Below are positions 1 through 8,935 of a DNA stretch of 31,527 nt, piece by piece. Where the stretch lies: positions 1-31,527 of the forward strand of contig CANBTO010000002.1 of NCBI GenBank assembly GCA_947372405.1, in the 5' to 3' direction. How positions within the stretch are numbered: the stretch's first letter is position 1; each line of letters starts with the position of its first letter. The notes below the pieces were generated by a model. It was not told where the DNA came from. It made no database searches and worked only from the letters and a program-made list of their open reading frames with translations. A program made the translations under genes and the position numbers. Origin of the DNA: Verrucomicrobiaceae bacterium. GTDB lineage: Bacteria; Verrucomicrobiota; Verrucomicrobiae; Verrucomicrobiales; Akkermansiaceae.

Positions 1-687
1 TATCACGATGGCATCGCGCCGGTCGTCTGGCGCTCGTGGTGGGAATACGGCAGCAATGGCATGGGCGACTGGGGTTGCCATGTGCTCGACGTGCTCTTCC
101 TCGCCTACCGCGAACTGATGTCGCCCGTCGCCGTGCAGACCCACTGCGTGGAATCTCCGGACCCGAGGTTCCACAACCATCCGTGCCATTCGACGCTCAC
201 CTACGCGGTGACCTCCGACAGGTTTGTTAGAAACCGCTTCGTCATCCATTACAGCGACTCAGCGCAAGCTCCCTCTCGCGCCGCGCTTGGACTGCCCGCC
301 GGAAATTTCCCGGACAAAAACATGACGGTAATCGTCTGCGAAGGCGGCGTGATGTGCCTGACGGCGGAGGGACGCCTGGAAATCTGGCGCGACGGTATGA
401 TGAGTTCCGGGCTCAAAATGCCGGGTCTGCCGGAGTTTCCGAAGATGAACCACTGGCACGCGTGGGTGGACAACTGCATAGGCGTGAAGACCGAGCTGAG
501 CACCCCCTTCAAGGACGCCATTCGCATGACGGAGGCCACGCAACTCGCCGTCAAGGCCACGCGCTTCCCCGGTGTGGAACTGCGCTGGGACAAGCCGTCG
601 CTTTCTTTCAGCAACAATGAGGAGGCCACGAAGACCATTGTCCGCCGCAGTTACCGGAATGGCTTCGGGCCGCCGGTGGTTGCGTGA
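1..687 (+). CDS. Gfo/Idh/MocA-family oxidoreductase, C-terminal part (5' truncated)
   Basis: The reading frame is open from base 1 and ends at TGA 685-687, so about 228 C-terminal residues are present and the N-terminal NAD(P)-binding Rossmann domain lies outside the window. The segment GNGMGDWGCHVLD (residues about 19-31 of the fragment), preceded by WRSWWEYG, is typical of the C-terminal substrate domain of bacterial Gfo/Idh/MocA dehydrogenases. These act on sugars or inositols with NAD(P). The end, with a conserved LRWD and a final R-x-Y-R-x-G-F, also fits this group. Substrate cannot be told from the fragment. An internal ATG at 61 is not the real start, because the family motif begins upstream of it. 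The next gene follows after 54 bases on the same strand. Confidence 0.85.
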   Translation, partial: YHDGIAPVVWRSWWEYGSNGMGDWGCHVLDVLFLAYRELMSPVAVQTHCVESPDPRFHNHPCHSTLTYAVTSDRFVRNRFVIHYSDSAQAPSRAALGLPAGNFPDKNMTVIVCEGGVMCLTAEGRLEIWRDGMMSSGLKMPGLPEFPKMNHWHAWVDNCIGVKTELSTPFKDAIRMTEATQLAVKATRFPGVELRWDKPSLSFSNNEEATKTIVRRSYRNGFGPPVVA

Positions 688-741
688 GCGGCTTGGTTCT
701 TACGGCTTGGCGCGCGGCATTCCCTGCGGCAGGTTGGCGGC

Positions 742-1734
742 ATGAGTACCGATGCTTCGCAAACCAGCCAGCTGTTGTTCCGTCAGACCGGGAGACCCTC
801 GGAAGTGTTGGAGCTGGCGGCGTTTTCCCCGCGGCCACCGGAGGCGGGCGAGGTGCTGGTGAAAATCCTCGCGGCCCCCATCAATCCGGCGGACCTTAAC
901 ACGATCGAGGGAACCTACGGCGTGAAGCCCGAGTTGCCCGCGGTGCCGGGCATCGAAGGCTGCGGCGTCGTCGAGGCGAGTGCGGCGGATGATTTCAAGC
1001 CGGGCGAAACCGTCATGTTCCTGCGCCGCGCGTCCACCTGGGCCACCCACACCACCGTCCCGGCGGCGGCGTTGTTCAAGCTCCCACCCGGCATCGACCC
1101 GCTGCAGGCGGCGATGCTCAAGGTGAACCCGGCAACCGCCTGGCAACTGCTTCACGGCTTCGAAAACCTAACAGCAGGCGACTGGATCGTGCAGAATCTC
1201 GGCAATTCGGCGGTCGGCCGCTGCGTCATCCAGCTTGCGCGTGATCTCGGCATCCGCACGGTTTCCTTCGTCCGTCGCGCGGAACAGATCGCAGAACTCC
1301 GTGAACTCGGCGCGGACCAGGTTTTCACGGATGACGAACCCGGCATGGAGGCGGCCAAAACCGCGATGGACGGAGCCAACGCGGCGCTCGCCTTCAACGC
1401 GGTGGGCGGAGACAGCGCGCTGCGGTTAATGAAACTGCTGCGTGAAAGCGGCACGCACATCACTTATGGCGCGATGGGCCGCAAGCCACTCACCATGCCC
1501 AACGGGCTGATCATTTTCCGTGACATCCGCGTGCGCGGGCTGTGGGTCACCCGCTGGGTGGAAAACGCCCCCGAGGCCGAAGTGCGCGCCGTCTATCAGG
1601 ATCTCGCGGCGCGGGTGGCGGCCGGAAAACTCATACAACCGGTGGACCTCACGTTTCCGCTGGATGCGCATTTGGCGGCCCTCGCCAGGCTCGATGCGCC
1701 GGAACGCGCGGGGAAGGTGCTGTTCGCGCCTTGA
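742..1734 (+). CDS. MDR-family 2-enoyl thioester reductase (MECR/Etr1-like)
   Basis: This 330-residue protein is a zinc-free medium-chain dehydrogenase/reductase. The N-terminal GroES-like domain has INPADLNTIEGTYG (about 47-60), which matches the mitochondrial enoyl-ACP/CoA reductase signature, including the tyrosine (Tyr59) that is catalytic in that family. The nucleotide-binding domain has QNLGNSAVGRCVIQLARDLG (about 147-166), then LAFNAVGG and ITYGAMGRKP, again in the MECR pattern rather than the plain quinone reductase pattern. By family it reduces trans-2-enoyl thioesters with NADPH in fatty acid metabolism. ATG 742 is preceded only by a weak purine stretch. It converges with rseP, 13 bases away. 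A generic quinone oxidoreductase label is the main alternative. Confidence 0.82.
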   Translation: MSTDASQTSQLLFRQTGRPSEVLELAAFSPRPPEAGEVLVKILAAPINPADLNTIEGTYGVKPELPAVPGIEGCGVVEASAADDFKPGETVMFLRRASTWATHTTVPAAALFKLPPGIDPLQAAMLKVNPATAWQLLHGFENLTAGDWIVQNLGNSAVGRCVIQLARDLGIRTVSFVRRAEQIAELRELGADQVFTDDEPGMEAAKTAMDGANAALAFNAVGGDSALRLMKLLRESGTHITYGAMGRKPLTMPNGLIIFRDIRVRGLWVTRWVENAPEAEVRAVYQDLAARVAAGKLIQPVDLTFPLDAHLAALARLDAPERAGKVLFAP

Positions 1735-1747
1735 GGGAGCGTTTCGA

Positions 1748-3166
1748 TCAGTTTGCGGGGAAAACGATTTCCTCGTGCTTCTTGCCGCCGCGGCCGAAAC
1801 CATCGCCGATGTCCTTGCTGGTCACAAAGAGCATCAGCGAGATGAGCAGCAACGCGCAGACGGTCTGAAGGATTTCAAGAGGCTTCGCCTTCACGGGACG
1901 ACCGAAGAGTTTCTCAAGAACCGCCAGGGTGATGTGACCGCCGTCGAGCACCGGGAAGGGCATCATGTTCAGCACGGCGAGGTTCACGTTGAAGAGAACC
2001 ATGAAGGCCAGGATGCGCCGCCAACCGTCGTCCATCTGCAGGAGTTGATACTGCATCTTCGCGATGCCGACAGGGCCGCTCAAATGATCCACGCCAATGT
2101 TGGAATCCCGCGCGACGACGCTGGTGATGGTGATCCACATCATGTGCAGGCTGTCCTTCACCTGCTGGATCGGCTCAGGATGGACGATGCGGATGTCCAC
2201 CTCTCCGCTGGAATCCCACTCGATGCCGACCATCGGATCGGCTCCTTCGGGTTTCAGCGGCTTTTTCGGTGTGAGGCTCACCTCGCGGGTCTTCCCGTCC
2301 TCCGACTCGACGCTGATCGTCACGGTTTTCCACTTCTGGTCCTTCAGATATTGGGAGAACTGCTCGAGGCTGTAGAGCTTGGCTCCATCCACACTGACCA
2401 CGTGATCGCCTTTGACGAGCCCCGCTTCGGCGGCCGGGCTGTTAGGAGCGACCTTGCCGATGATGGCGGCCCCGGAGGGCTCGATACCCACCTTCCGCAA
2501 ACCGCGGCGCTGGAACCACTGCGTCTTATCGGTTTCGAACCCGGACGTGAGATGCAGCGGACGGGACTCCCCTGGACGCTCGACGGTGTAGGTGATCGTA
2601 TCGCCGCGGCTGAGGATGATGCGTTCGGAGATGGAATCAAGCGATCCGGCGAAGCCATTGACAGGCACGCCGTTGATCTCGGTGATCTTGTCACCCACAT
2701 GCAGGCCGGCCTTTCCAGCGGGGCTGTCCGGCGTCAGATATCCCACCTCTTGAGATGGAACAAAGTCGGCGGGTTTCCCGACCTGCCACACCACCACGGC
2801 CGCGGTCAACGCCAGCATCATCGAAAACAGCGGACCGGCGAAGGCGACGATCACTTTGTCCAGCCAACTGATCGCCGGCAGCGGATGGGTGTGCTTTTCA
2901 CCGCCTTCCAGCGCTTCCATCGGGGCCATCTGCGGCAGCGCGACGAAACCTCCTGCCGGAATCCAGCCGAGGCCGTATTGCACGCCGTTGATGGTCTTGC
3001 TCCAGATCGGCTTGCCGAACCAGATCTGGAATCGGTCGATCTGCAGGCCACGCCATTTCGCCGCCCAGAAGTGGCCGAGCTCGTGGACGAAAATGATGAT
3101 GTTGAAAACCGTCAGCACGACGGCGATCAGCACGATCACTTGGAGGAATACGGGTAGGGATGCCAT
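1748..3166 (-). CDS. rseP: RIP site-2 zinc metalloprotease RseP
   Basis: This 472-residue membrane protease cuts transmembrane substrates inside the bilayer, classically anti-sigma factors and leftover signal peptides. The first membrane segment carries the zinc motif HELGH (residues 28-32). The third zinc ligand is in MMPFPVLDGGH (LDGGH about 407-411), followed by a last hydrophobic helix. Between them are two PDZ-like regions, seen as VGYLTPDSPAGKAGLHVGD and GKVAPNSPAAEAGLVKGD. Length and domain order are normal for RseP with two PDZ domains. The start at 3166 gives the usual short N-terminus before the first helix. In many bacteria the gene sits near dxr, uppS or cdsA, which are not seen here. 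Confidence 0.96.
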   Translation of the reverse strand: MASLPVFLQVIVLIAVVLTVFNIIIFVHELGHFWAAKWRGLQIDRFQIWFGKPIWSKTINGVQYGLGWIPAGGFVALPQMAPMEALEGGEKHTHPLPAISWLDKVIVAFAGPLFSMMLALTAAVVVWQVGKPADFVPSQEVGYLTPDSPAGKAGLHVGDKITEINGVPVNGFAGSLDSISERIILSRGDTITYTVERPGESRPLHLTSGFETDKTQWFQRRGLRKVGIEPSGAAIIGKVAPNSPAAEAGLVKGDHVVSVDGAKLYSLEQFSQYLKDQKWKTVTISVESEDGKTREVSLTPKKPLKPEGADPMVGIEWDSSGEVDIRIVHPEPIQQVKDSLHMMWITITSVVARDSNIGVDHLSGPVGIAKMQYQLLQMDDGWRRILAFMVLFNVNLAVLNMMPFPVLDGGHITLAVLEKLFGRPVKAKPLEILQTVCALLLISLMLFVTSKDIGDGFGRGGKKHEEIVFPAN

Positions 3167-3311
3167 GGGTGCTTGGGGAACTGCGGAAAACTAGCGTCGC
3201 CGGACCTTACGGCAAGTTCATTTAAATACGCGAGTGCGGGCTGGGAGCCCGGATCACGCAGCTGCGCGCAAAGTCGATCTTCGCCGGTGTTCGTGGCAAT
3301 GCCTCAATTCA

Positions 3312-3860
3312 CTACTTCGGGTCCGCGGGGAACGAAGGATCCGGTGCATTTGAGGGTAGCGTCGATTTCTTCTCCAATTCGCTGCGGGTTTTGCCTCCTT
3401 GGCGTTGCGAAATCATTTCCCGCGCCGCACCAAAATTTTTCTCGCTCCAAACCAATCGCCCGTCAGCACGTGTCGTCATGAGGTGATCGCCGATGGCTTC
3501 ACCCCACAGGATCCACTTGGTCCCCGGCTTCGGAGGCTCCATCCTGCGGGATCGCCACGCCTCCAATTCCTTTTCCCGACCACCCGTGTCGATGTCATGC
3601 GGCGCCGGACCCCACACCACGGTCAAACGACCTTTCCGGGTTTTGCCTGCCAACACATCCACCACCTCGACCGATATCTGGGGAGGAGCACCAAACGTCC
3701 ATTCTCCTGATGGGGTTTCGATAACCGTGACCACCACCACTTCGGACGCCCAGAATGGCGAAGCTGAACATCCTGCCCGCGCTTGCCCCGCAGTGACGAT
3801 GAGCAGGCCAAGGATCATGAGCATGGAGATGAATGAGCACAACATGCGCGTCAGCGCCAT
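3312..3860 (-). CDS. Secreted hypothetical protein
   Basis: This 182-residue protein has no family I recognise. The start was placed at ATG 3860 because an AGGTGGAG ribosome site lies 8 bases upstream on the minus strand and the protein then opens with a clean signal peptide (M-A-L-T-R, a hydrophobic stretch, and cleavage after ARA near residue 29). An upstream ATG at 3920 in the same frame would bury the signal peptide. The mature part begins GCSASPF, then a beta-rich stretch (VEVVDVLAGKTRKGRLTVVW) that loosely recalls netrin/TIMP-like domains. The C-terminus is charged. It is probably periplasmic or cell-surface. It is followed by 129 bases without a clear gene. Confidence 0.6.
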   Translation of the reverse strand: MALTRMLCSFISMLMILGLLIVTAGQARAGCSASPFWASEVVVVTVIETPSGEWTFGAPPQISVEVVDVLAGKTRKGRLTVVWGPAPHDIDTGGREKELEAWRSRRMEPPKPGTKWILWGEAIGDHLMTTRADGRLVWSEKNFGAAREMISQRQGGKTRSELEKKSTLPSNAPDPSFPADPK

Positions 3861-3989
3861 GCCTGAATCTCCACCTATGGATTCATGTCCATTCCATTTT
3901 GACATCACGATCCGGATCATGGGTTTCTCCTTGTTCGGGTCATCGTTTGAAATGTGGCACAGCGGGAATCAAGCATCCATGGCGATTTG

Positions 3990-4898
3990 TCAGCTTCTCA
4001 GGACGAGCGGCTCACGTGCTGCCAGCCAATCCTCGGGGATGTCGCTCGCAGATGAATAGGCTGAAACCACGCCGCCGACAATTGCGCAGTTGGTATCGCA
4101 ATCGCCACCCACTTCGATGGTGCTGAGCAAGGCTTCCCGATAACAACCCAGATTCCTACAGGCAGACCAAATGCAAAAGGGCACTGTGTCCTGTGCTGAG
4201 ATCTCCGCTCCGTTGCCAACCTCTCGGGCGACATCCATGGCATCAGCGGTTTTGAAAGTGCGAGCCATCGCGAGACGAATCCGCACTCTGCTTTGCGGGG
4301 TGAAATCCAAGACCGCATCCCAAATCGTTTTGGCGGCATCCTCGGCCGTTTGACCCTTCTGGCTACTTGCCACGGCAGTCGCCACCGCGACGGCAATCGC
4401 GCCAGCGATGCCTTCCGGATGATAATGGGTGACCTGCGCGGAGCGGGTCGCCATGGCAGGCACCACCATCAAATCATCGGCAAAATAGGCACCGAGGGGC
4501 GCCACACGCATCGCGGCGCCATTGCCAAACGAACCCCCGCCAAAAGCCTTGCTTGATGCATCCCGCCATGGAGTGCCGTTGCCGATGTCCTGCAGGATGT
4601 GCCGTGCCATTTTGCCGTATCCCCGATCCGGATCGATCCGATACCGGTTGGAAAATGTCCACGCCATCACGTCTTCCTCAATCCCGCCCAATCTCTCCAA
4701 GGTCTCGTAAACCGCCAAGGCCATTTCGGTATCATCGGTGTAGCGCACGGTTCCCGCGCGAAACGCCGAAAAATCAGCGATCTCGCGGCAGCGATAAGAC
4801 TGATAACTCAGCGCCTCCCCGATGGCATCGCCAACAGAAAGTCCTTCGAGGGCTTCCCTGGCACGAAGCAGACGGTCAGTAGCAATGGTAGGATTCAT
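3990..4898 (-). CDS. ADP-ribosylglycohydrolase family protein
   Basis: This 302-residue protein belongs to the DraG/ARH fold, all-helical enzymes that use two Mg ions to remove ADP-ribose from proteins or other targets. The diagnostic metal sites are visible: SVGDAIGEAL (21-30), TDDTEM (54-59) near the N-terminus, and GGDCDTN (264-270) near the C-terminus. FGGGSFGNGAAMRVAPLG and VTHYHPEG are also typical. Length is normal. It stands alone, with the divergently read hicA-hicB pair 152 bases away. No partner ADP-ribosyltransferase is visible in the window, so the substrate is unknown. Confidence 0.92.
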   Translation of the reverse strand: MNPTIATDRLLRAREALEGLSVGDAIGEALSYQSYRCREIADFSAFRAGTVRYTDDTEMALAVYETLERLGGIEEDVMAWTFSNRYRIDPDRGYGKMARHILQDIGNGTPWRDASSKAFGGGSFGNGAAMRVAPLGAYFADDLMVVPAMATRSAQVTHYHPEGIAGAIAVAVATAVASSQKGQTAEDAAKTIWDAVLDFTPQSRVRIRLAMARTFKTADAMDVAREVGNGAEISAQDTVPFCIWSACRNLGCYREALLSTIEVGGDCDTNCAIVGGVVSAYSSASDIPEDWLAAREPLVLRS

Positions 4899-5050
4899 GG
4901 TGTTGAACTAACAGACGATGGGTTCAGCGGAGCAGGCTATCGAAAAGGGTTGGTTACCACAAGGATGAAGGCGCGTTCGCTCCTTGATTCGCCGCAGGCT
5001 GGCGCCCGGTTTCCGCTTGCAAAAAATCTCCCATTGGGTAGTTTCTCCGG

Positions 5051-5251
5051 GTGCCGAGGAAGATTCGACAACTCGTCAGGGACTTGCGGAACGCTGGCTT
5101 CACCCTTGTCCCGGGCGGCAAGGGCAGCCACCGAAAATTCGTTCACCCGAGAGTGGCGGTCCCTGCGATTGTTCCGGGCCAGGATGGCGATGACGCCAAG
5201 CCCTATCTCGAAAAGCACATTGCGGAGAAAATCAACGAAGCAAACTTATGA
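5051..5251 (+). CDS. hicA: HicA-type mRNA interferase toxin
   Basis: This small basic protein of 66 residues has the HicA double-stranded-RNA-binding-like fold signature: K-x-R-Q-L-V-R-D-L-R-N-A-G-F, then G-G-K-G-S-H-R-K-F-V-H-P with the catalytic histidine. By family it cleaves mRNA independently of the ribosome. GTG 5051 is the only possible start near the N-terminus because an in-frame TAG lies at 5039-5041. No strong ribosome site is seen. The stop overlaps the next gene's start as ATGA (5248-5251), so toxin and antitoxin are translationally coupled. Confidence 0.9.
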   Translation: MPRKIRQLVRDLRNAGFTLVPGGKGSHRKFVHPRVAVPAIVPGQDGDDAKPYLEKHIAEKINEANL

Positions 5252-5676
5252 AAAAGAAATCCTCTTCAAGCACGCTCCTGGCCTCGCGATATCCGCTGCA
5301 CGTCCGGTGGAGCGATGAGGACCAGGCTTATCTGGGTTCGGTGCCCGGATTGACCGGCGATTGCTGCCATGGAAACACGCCTGAAGAAGTTCTCACCCAG
5401 CTCAAGGACATTGCGGAGGACTTGGTCGGGTATTTGTCGAAACATGGAAAGAAGTTGCCGGATGCTCCACCGGTCTCGGCAGATCCGGATCCGCGGGTCA
5501 TTCGTCTGGCACTCGGGCTGTCACAGGTTGGATTTTCCCGCGCACTGGGAATCAGCTCAAAGACACTCCACAAGTGGGAACAAGGAAGCTCCCGTCCGAG
5601 CGGTGCGGCGCGCACTTTGTTGAGGATCGCCGCCATCGATCCCGGAACGGTGAAACGCGCACTCGCCGGTCGCTGA
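5248..5676 (+). CDS. hicB: HicB-type antitoxin with C-terminal helix-turn-helix
   Basis: This 142-residue partner of HicA has an N-terminal partly degraded RNase-H-like HicB fold (about 15-68; note SDEDQAYLGSVPGLTGDC and TPEEVLTQLKDIAEDL). A C-terminal XRE-like DNA-binding domain (about 80-135) follows, with LGLSQVGFSRALGISSKTLH and WEQG. By family it neutralises the toxin and represses the operon. It overlaps hicA by four bases. Order toxin then antitoxin is the usual hicAB order. An operator is likely in the 152 bases upstream of hicA but no clear palindrome was found there. Confidence 0.92.
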   Translation: MKKKSSSSTLLASRYPLHVRWSDEDQAYLGSVPGLTGDCCHGNTPEEVLTQLKDIAEDLVGYLSKHGKKLPDAPPVSADPDPRVIRLALGLSQVGFSRALGISSKTLHKWEQGSSRPSGAARTLLRIAAIDPGTVKRALAGR

Positions 5677-5693
5677 AGGACACGGTGTGTCCT
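5677..5693 (+). terminator. Hairpin directly after hicB, terminator-like
   Basis: A perfect inverted repeat AGGACAC-ggt-GTGTCCT starts at the base after the hicB stop codon. It has a 7-bp stem and a 3-base loop but no T-run follows, so it may act as an RNA 3' stabiliser rather than a classical intrinsic terminator. A second small inverted repeat, TGAGC/GCTCA (5721-5738), sits at the end of the converging ABC-F gene. Confidence 0.4.
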
Positions 5694-5735
5694 ATGACAT
5701 CTCAGGGTGCTCTGCGAGGTTGAGCAAAGCGTAGC

Positions 5736-7736
5736 TCAGCCTTCGATACCGAGCTTCTTCCGCAAACGTTCGATCTCCTCGGAAAGCGCACCCCAGCGAG
5801 AGTAGCTGACTTCAAGCGTCTTCGCGAGCTTGTCCACGGCGTTGGTGACTTCGCGCAGCTTGCCGGGGTCGTTGGTGACGGTTTCGCTGGAGAGCTGCTG
5901 GGTGAGCGTGGTTTGTGCTCCTTCGAGTTCGGCGATCTTGGTTTCGAGTGCGGTGAACTCCGTTTCCAGCGGCTTAAGGACTTTCGAGCGGATCTCGCGC
6001 TGCTCGGCCTCGATGCGGCGTTGTTCCTTGCGGTTCACGCCGGGAACGGACTGGCGGGATGAACCGCCACCCGCAGCGGCGGGAGCCAGCGTGGAAAGCC
6101 TGGGTTCGCCTTTTCTGTTAGCCTCGTCCTCGGCGGACTTTTCGAGATAGTAGGTGATGTTTCCGGCGTAGAGCACCGGCTGCTCGCCGGGGCGGAATTC
6201 GAGGGTTTTGGTGACGAGCGCGTCGAGGAACTGGCGGTTGTGGGAAACGATCATCACGCTGCCGGGATAATCGATGAGCGCGCGCTGGAGCACGTCCTGC
6301 GACTGCATGTCGAGGTGGTTCGTCGGCTCATCGAGGATCAGGAAATTCGCCGGGCGCAGCAACATGCAGACCAGCGCCACGCGCGATCGCTCGCCGCCTG
6401 ACAAGACGCCGACCTTCTTAAAAACGTCGTCACCGCGGAACAGGAAGCAGCCTAACAGGTTCCGCGCATGCGGCATCGACTCGCGGGAAGCGGCGGCCTC
6501 GACGGTTTCGAGCACGGTTTTTTCCGGATCGAGCTCGTCGGCATGGTTCTGGGAAAAGAACGAAGTGGCCACCTTGTGGCCGAAAGTATGAGTGCCGGCG
6601 TCCGGTTCCTCCTGGCCGGTGATGAGACGGCAGAAGGTGGATTTGCCCGCGCCGTTCGGTCCGACGATGGCGAACTTCTCACCCTTGTTGATCTCGAAAT
6701 CAAAGCCACTGAAGACGTTGAGCGGGCCGTAGCTTTTAGCCACTCCATCGAGTTTCGCCACCATCTGGCCGGAATTCGGCGGCGGCGGGAACTTGAAGTT
6801 CATCACCGCGTCGTCGCGCTCCGGTTGCGGGATGCGCTCGATCTTGGCCAGCATCTTGATGCGGGACTGGACGAGCGTCGCCTTGTTGGCGGAAGCACGG
6901 AAGCGGTCGATGAACCGCTGGATCTCGCCGATCTCGCGCTGCTGCGCCTCATACTGCTTGAGCTGGATCTCCTTGCGCAGCACCGACTCGCGCTCGAAGT
7001 AGGAGAAGTTCCCCGCATACTCCTCGGCGCGGCCGTTGGAGAAGGCGATGGTGCGCGTGCAGAGCGTGTCGAGCAGCGCGCGGTCGTGGGAGATGAGCAG
7101 GATCGCGCCAGGATAGTTGACGAGGTATTGCTCCACCCAGAGCTGGGTGCCGATGTCGAGGTGGTTCGTCGGTTCGTCTAACAAAAGCACCTCCGGCTCC
7201 TGGAGGAAGAGTTTCGCCATGGCGATGCGCATCTGCCAGCCACCGGAGAACTCGGAGCAATCGCGTGTGAAATCCTTGCTCTGGAAACCCAGGCCCTTGA
7301 GCACGGATTCGATCTTCGGCTTCATCCGCGCGGGGTCGGTGGAGTCTAACAAAAGCTCAAGCTCGCCGATCTCCTCCAGCAGGTCGCCGTAGGGGGACGA
7401 GCGCGGATCGAGCTTGGTGAGCTCGTGGGAGAGGCGGTCGATCTTCTCGGAGAGGGCCATCGTTTCGCCGAAGGCGGATTCCGTTTCCTGCCAGAGCGTG
7501 CGGCCTTTGACGTGGATGCCCTCCTGCGGCAGGTAGCCGACGCGGGTGCCCTTGGGTGCGCTGATCTGCCCGGCGCTCGGCCTGACGATGCCTGCCACGC
7601 ACTTCATCAGCGTGGACTTGCCCGCGCCGTTGTGGCCGGCAAAGGCGATGCGCTCGCGCGGCTGCACGGAAAACGAGAGGTCGTTGAAGAGGACGCGCGC
7701 GCCATATTCAACGCGCAGTGACTGGACGGAAATCAT
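5736..7736 (-). CDS. ABC-F family ATPase (Uup/EttA-like)
   Basis: This soluble protein of about 666 residues has two ABC cassettes and no membrane segments. Cassette 1 has GHNGAGKST, the signature FSGGWQMR and LLLDEPTNHLD. Cassette 2 has GPNGAGKST, LSGGERSR and LILDEPTNHLD. The linker between them holds the ABC-F extension (E-R-E-S-V-L-R-K-E-I-Q-L-K-Q-Y), and the C-terminus is a charged coiled coil (E-A-E-Q-R-E-I-R-S-K onward), as in Uup-type members. Family members act on the ribosome, resolving stalls or giving antibiotic protection. ATG 7736 gives the normal family N-terminus (MISVQSLRVEYG). A TTG at 7760 with a GGAAG upstream is an alternative start. Confidence 0.93.
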   Translation of the reverse strand: MISVQSLRVEYGARVLFNDLSFSVQPRERIAFAGHNGAGKSTLMKCVAGIVRPSAGQISAPKGTRVGYLPQEGIHVKGRTLWQETESAFGETMALSEKIDRLSHELTKLDPRSSPYGDLLEEIGELELLLDSTDPARMKPKIESVLKGLGFQSKDFTRDCSEFSGGWQMRIAMAKLFLQEPEVLLLDEPTNHLDIGTQLWVEQYLVNYPGAILLISHDRALLDTLCTRTIAFSNGRAEEYAGNFSYFERESVLRKEIQLKQYEAQQREIGEIQRFIDRFRASANKATLVQSRIKMLAKIERIPQPERDDAVMNFKFPPPPNSGQMVAKLDGVAKSYGPLNVFSGFDFEINKGEKFAIVGPNGAGKSTFCRLITGQEEPDAGTHTFGHKVATSFFSQNHADELDPEKTVLETVEAAASRESMPHARNLLGCFLFRGDDVFKKVGVLSGGERSRVALVCMLLRPANFLILDEPTNHLDMQSQDVLQRALIDYPGSVMIVSHNRQFLDALVTKTLEFRPGEQPVLYAGNITYYLEKSAEDEANRKGEPRLSTLAPAAAGGGSSRQSVPGVNRKEQRRIEAEQREIRSKVLKPLETEFTALETKIAELEGAQTTLTQQLSSETVTNDPGKLREVTNAVDKLAKTLEVSYSRWGALSEEIERLRKKLGIEG

Positions 7737-7804
7737 CGGGCGGCGGAGCTTGCACGGCAAAGCTTCCGGGTCAACGCCGGATACCGGAAATCAGGCGCGG
7801 ATAC

Positions 7805-8377
7805 TCAACTCCCGCTCTCCACACACAGCTCCAACTCGCGGCCGCCATCAGGCTGGTCACGCTCCCAGTTGCGCAGGAAAGCCTCGATTTCCTCATGCAG
7901 GTTGGCGCACTGCTTGTTCCACTTCGTGCAGCCGCGGAGAATCAACGTGCTCTCGCGCAGCCCTGTGAAACGGATGACCTCGGCACCCGCGAGACGCAGC
8001 TCGCTGAGTTCGACGCGCAGGGTCGCGAAAAACGCGAGCTCGAAGCCGTTGCCGGCCTCCATCGCGGCGTGGACGAGCGACACGGTCACCGGCGGTGCCA
8101 GTGGTTCCAGTTTCTCGGCGATGCGCTCGCAGCCGATCTTCACCAGCATCCGGCGCAGCCGGTCGTAAAGCTCGTCCAGATGCAGCAGCTTCAGCGGGCA
8201 TTTGGTTTCGAGATACTTTTCGATGCCGCTGCGGATGTCGCCGACAAACGGGAAATCCTCGTGGTCGGCCGCACGTGCGGCACGACGCAGTGCGTCGTCA
8301 AGCCACGCGGTGTCGTAGTCGATCACCTGATAGCGGCCGATCTGAAGGGCTGGGCGGTTGCCGATGAGTGAAATCAC
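7805..8377 (-). CDS. Hypothetical protein downstream of nrdR
   Basis: This 190-residue protein is not recognised. It has no signal peptide or membrane segments. It is mixed alpha/beta and charged, with a probable dimerisation helix in the first half (L-D-E-L-Y-D-R-L-R-R-M-L-V-K-I) and a conserved-looking C-K-W-N-K-Q-C near residue 155. It follows nrdR by 66 bases on the same strand and may be cotranscribed. GC-rich codon use matches its neighbours, so it is likely a real, resident gene. It begins with ATG at 8377 and no clear ribosome site. Confidence 0.7.
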   Translation of the reverse strand: MISLIGNRPALQIGRYQVIDYDTAWLDDALRRAARAADHEDFPFVGDIRSGIEKYLETKCPLKLLHLDELYDRLRRMLVKIGCERIAEKLEPLAPPVTVSLVHAAMEAGNGFELAFFATLRVELSELRLAGAEVIRFTGLRESTLILRGCTKWNKQCANLHEEIEAFLRNWERDQPDGGRELELCVESGS

Positions 8378-8443
8378 GGAGGGAAATTTTTGCCGGAGCG
8401 GGAAATGCGGTGTTAGGTTCGGGGGGAACTTGGGTTTTGAAAA

Positions 8444-8935
8444 TCAATCCTTGAACAGGCGGCGCTGGAACGGATCACGCGCCGCGCGTCTCGAGAGCGA
8501 CTGGATCTCCTGAATGAACTCGTTCACGTCGTCGAACTGGCGGTAAACCGAAACGTAACGCACGTATGCCACCGGATCGATCTGGTGCAGCTTGTCCATC
8601 ACCTTGGTGCCGATGATGGCGGAAGGCACCTCGCTGAGGTGGTCCTTGTGCAATTCTGTTAGAATCTCCTCCACCGCGCGGTCGAGCCGGTCCATCGGCA
8701 CCGGCCGCTTCTCGCAGGCTTTGACCAGTCCGCTCATCAGCTTCTCGCGGTTGAGCGCCTCGCGCGTGCCGTCGCGTTTCACCACCCGCAGCTCGGTGCG
8801 CTCGATCTGCTCGTATGTCGTGTAGCGGTAGCCGCATTGCAGGCACTCGCGCCGACGACGGATCGTCGTTCCATCCTTGGAGGATCTGGAATCGAGAACT
8901 TTGTCTTTGAGGGAACCGCATTGGACGCAACGCAT
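8444..8935 (-). CDS. nrdR: Transcriptional repressor NrdR
   Basis: This 163-residue regulator represses ribonucleotide reductase genes in response to ATP/dATP. The N-terminal zinc ribbon has cysteines 3, 6, 31 and 34 (MRCVQCGS and CLQCGYRYTTYE) around a basic stretch RRRRE. The ATP-cone follows from about residue 49 (VVKRDGTREALNREKL) to about 140 (YVRYVSVYRQFDD). The C-terminus after the cone is slightly extended (RRAARDPFQRR). Length and motifs are standard. No nrd gene lies in the window, so the targets are elsewhere. Confidence 0.97.
   Translation of the reverse strand: MRCVQCGSLKDKVLDSRSSKDGTTIRRRRECLQCGYRYTTYEQIERTELRVVKRDGTREALNREKLMSGLVKACEKRPVPMDRLDRAVEEILTELHKDHLSEVPSAIIGTKVMDKLHQIDPVAYVRYVSVYRQFDDVNEFIQEIQSLSRRAARDPFQRRLFKD

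Noticed and set aside
1520..3157. 545-codon open frame on the + strand antisense to rseP
   Set aside because: The minus strand encodes a complete RseP with HELGH and LDGGH; the + frame is His/Asp-rich shadow.
4599..5318. 239-codon + frame running from antisense of the ADP-ribosylglycohydrolase into hicA-hicB
   Set aside because: It overlaps three well-supported genes in other frames and shows no domain.
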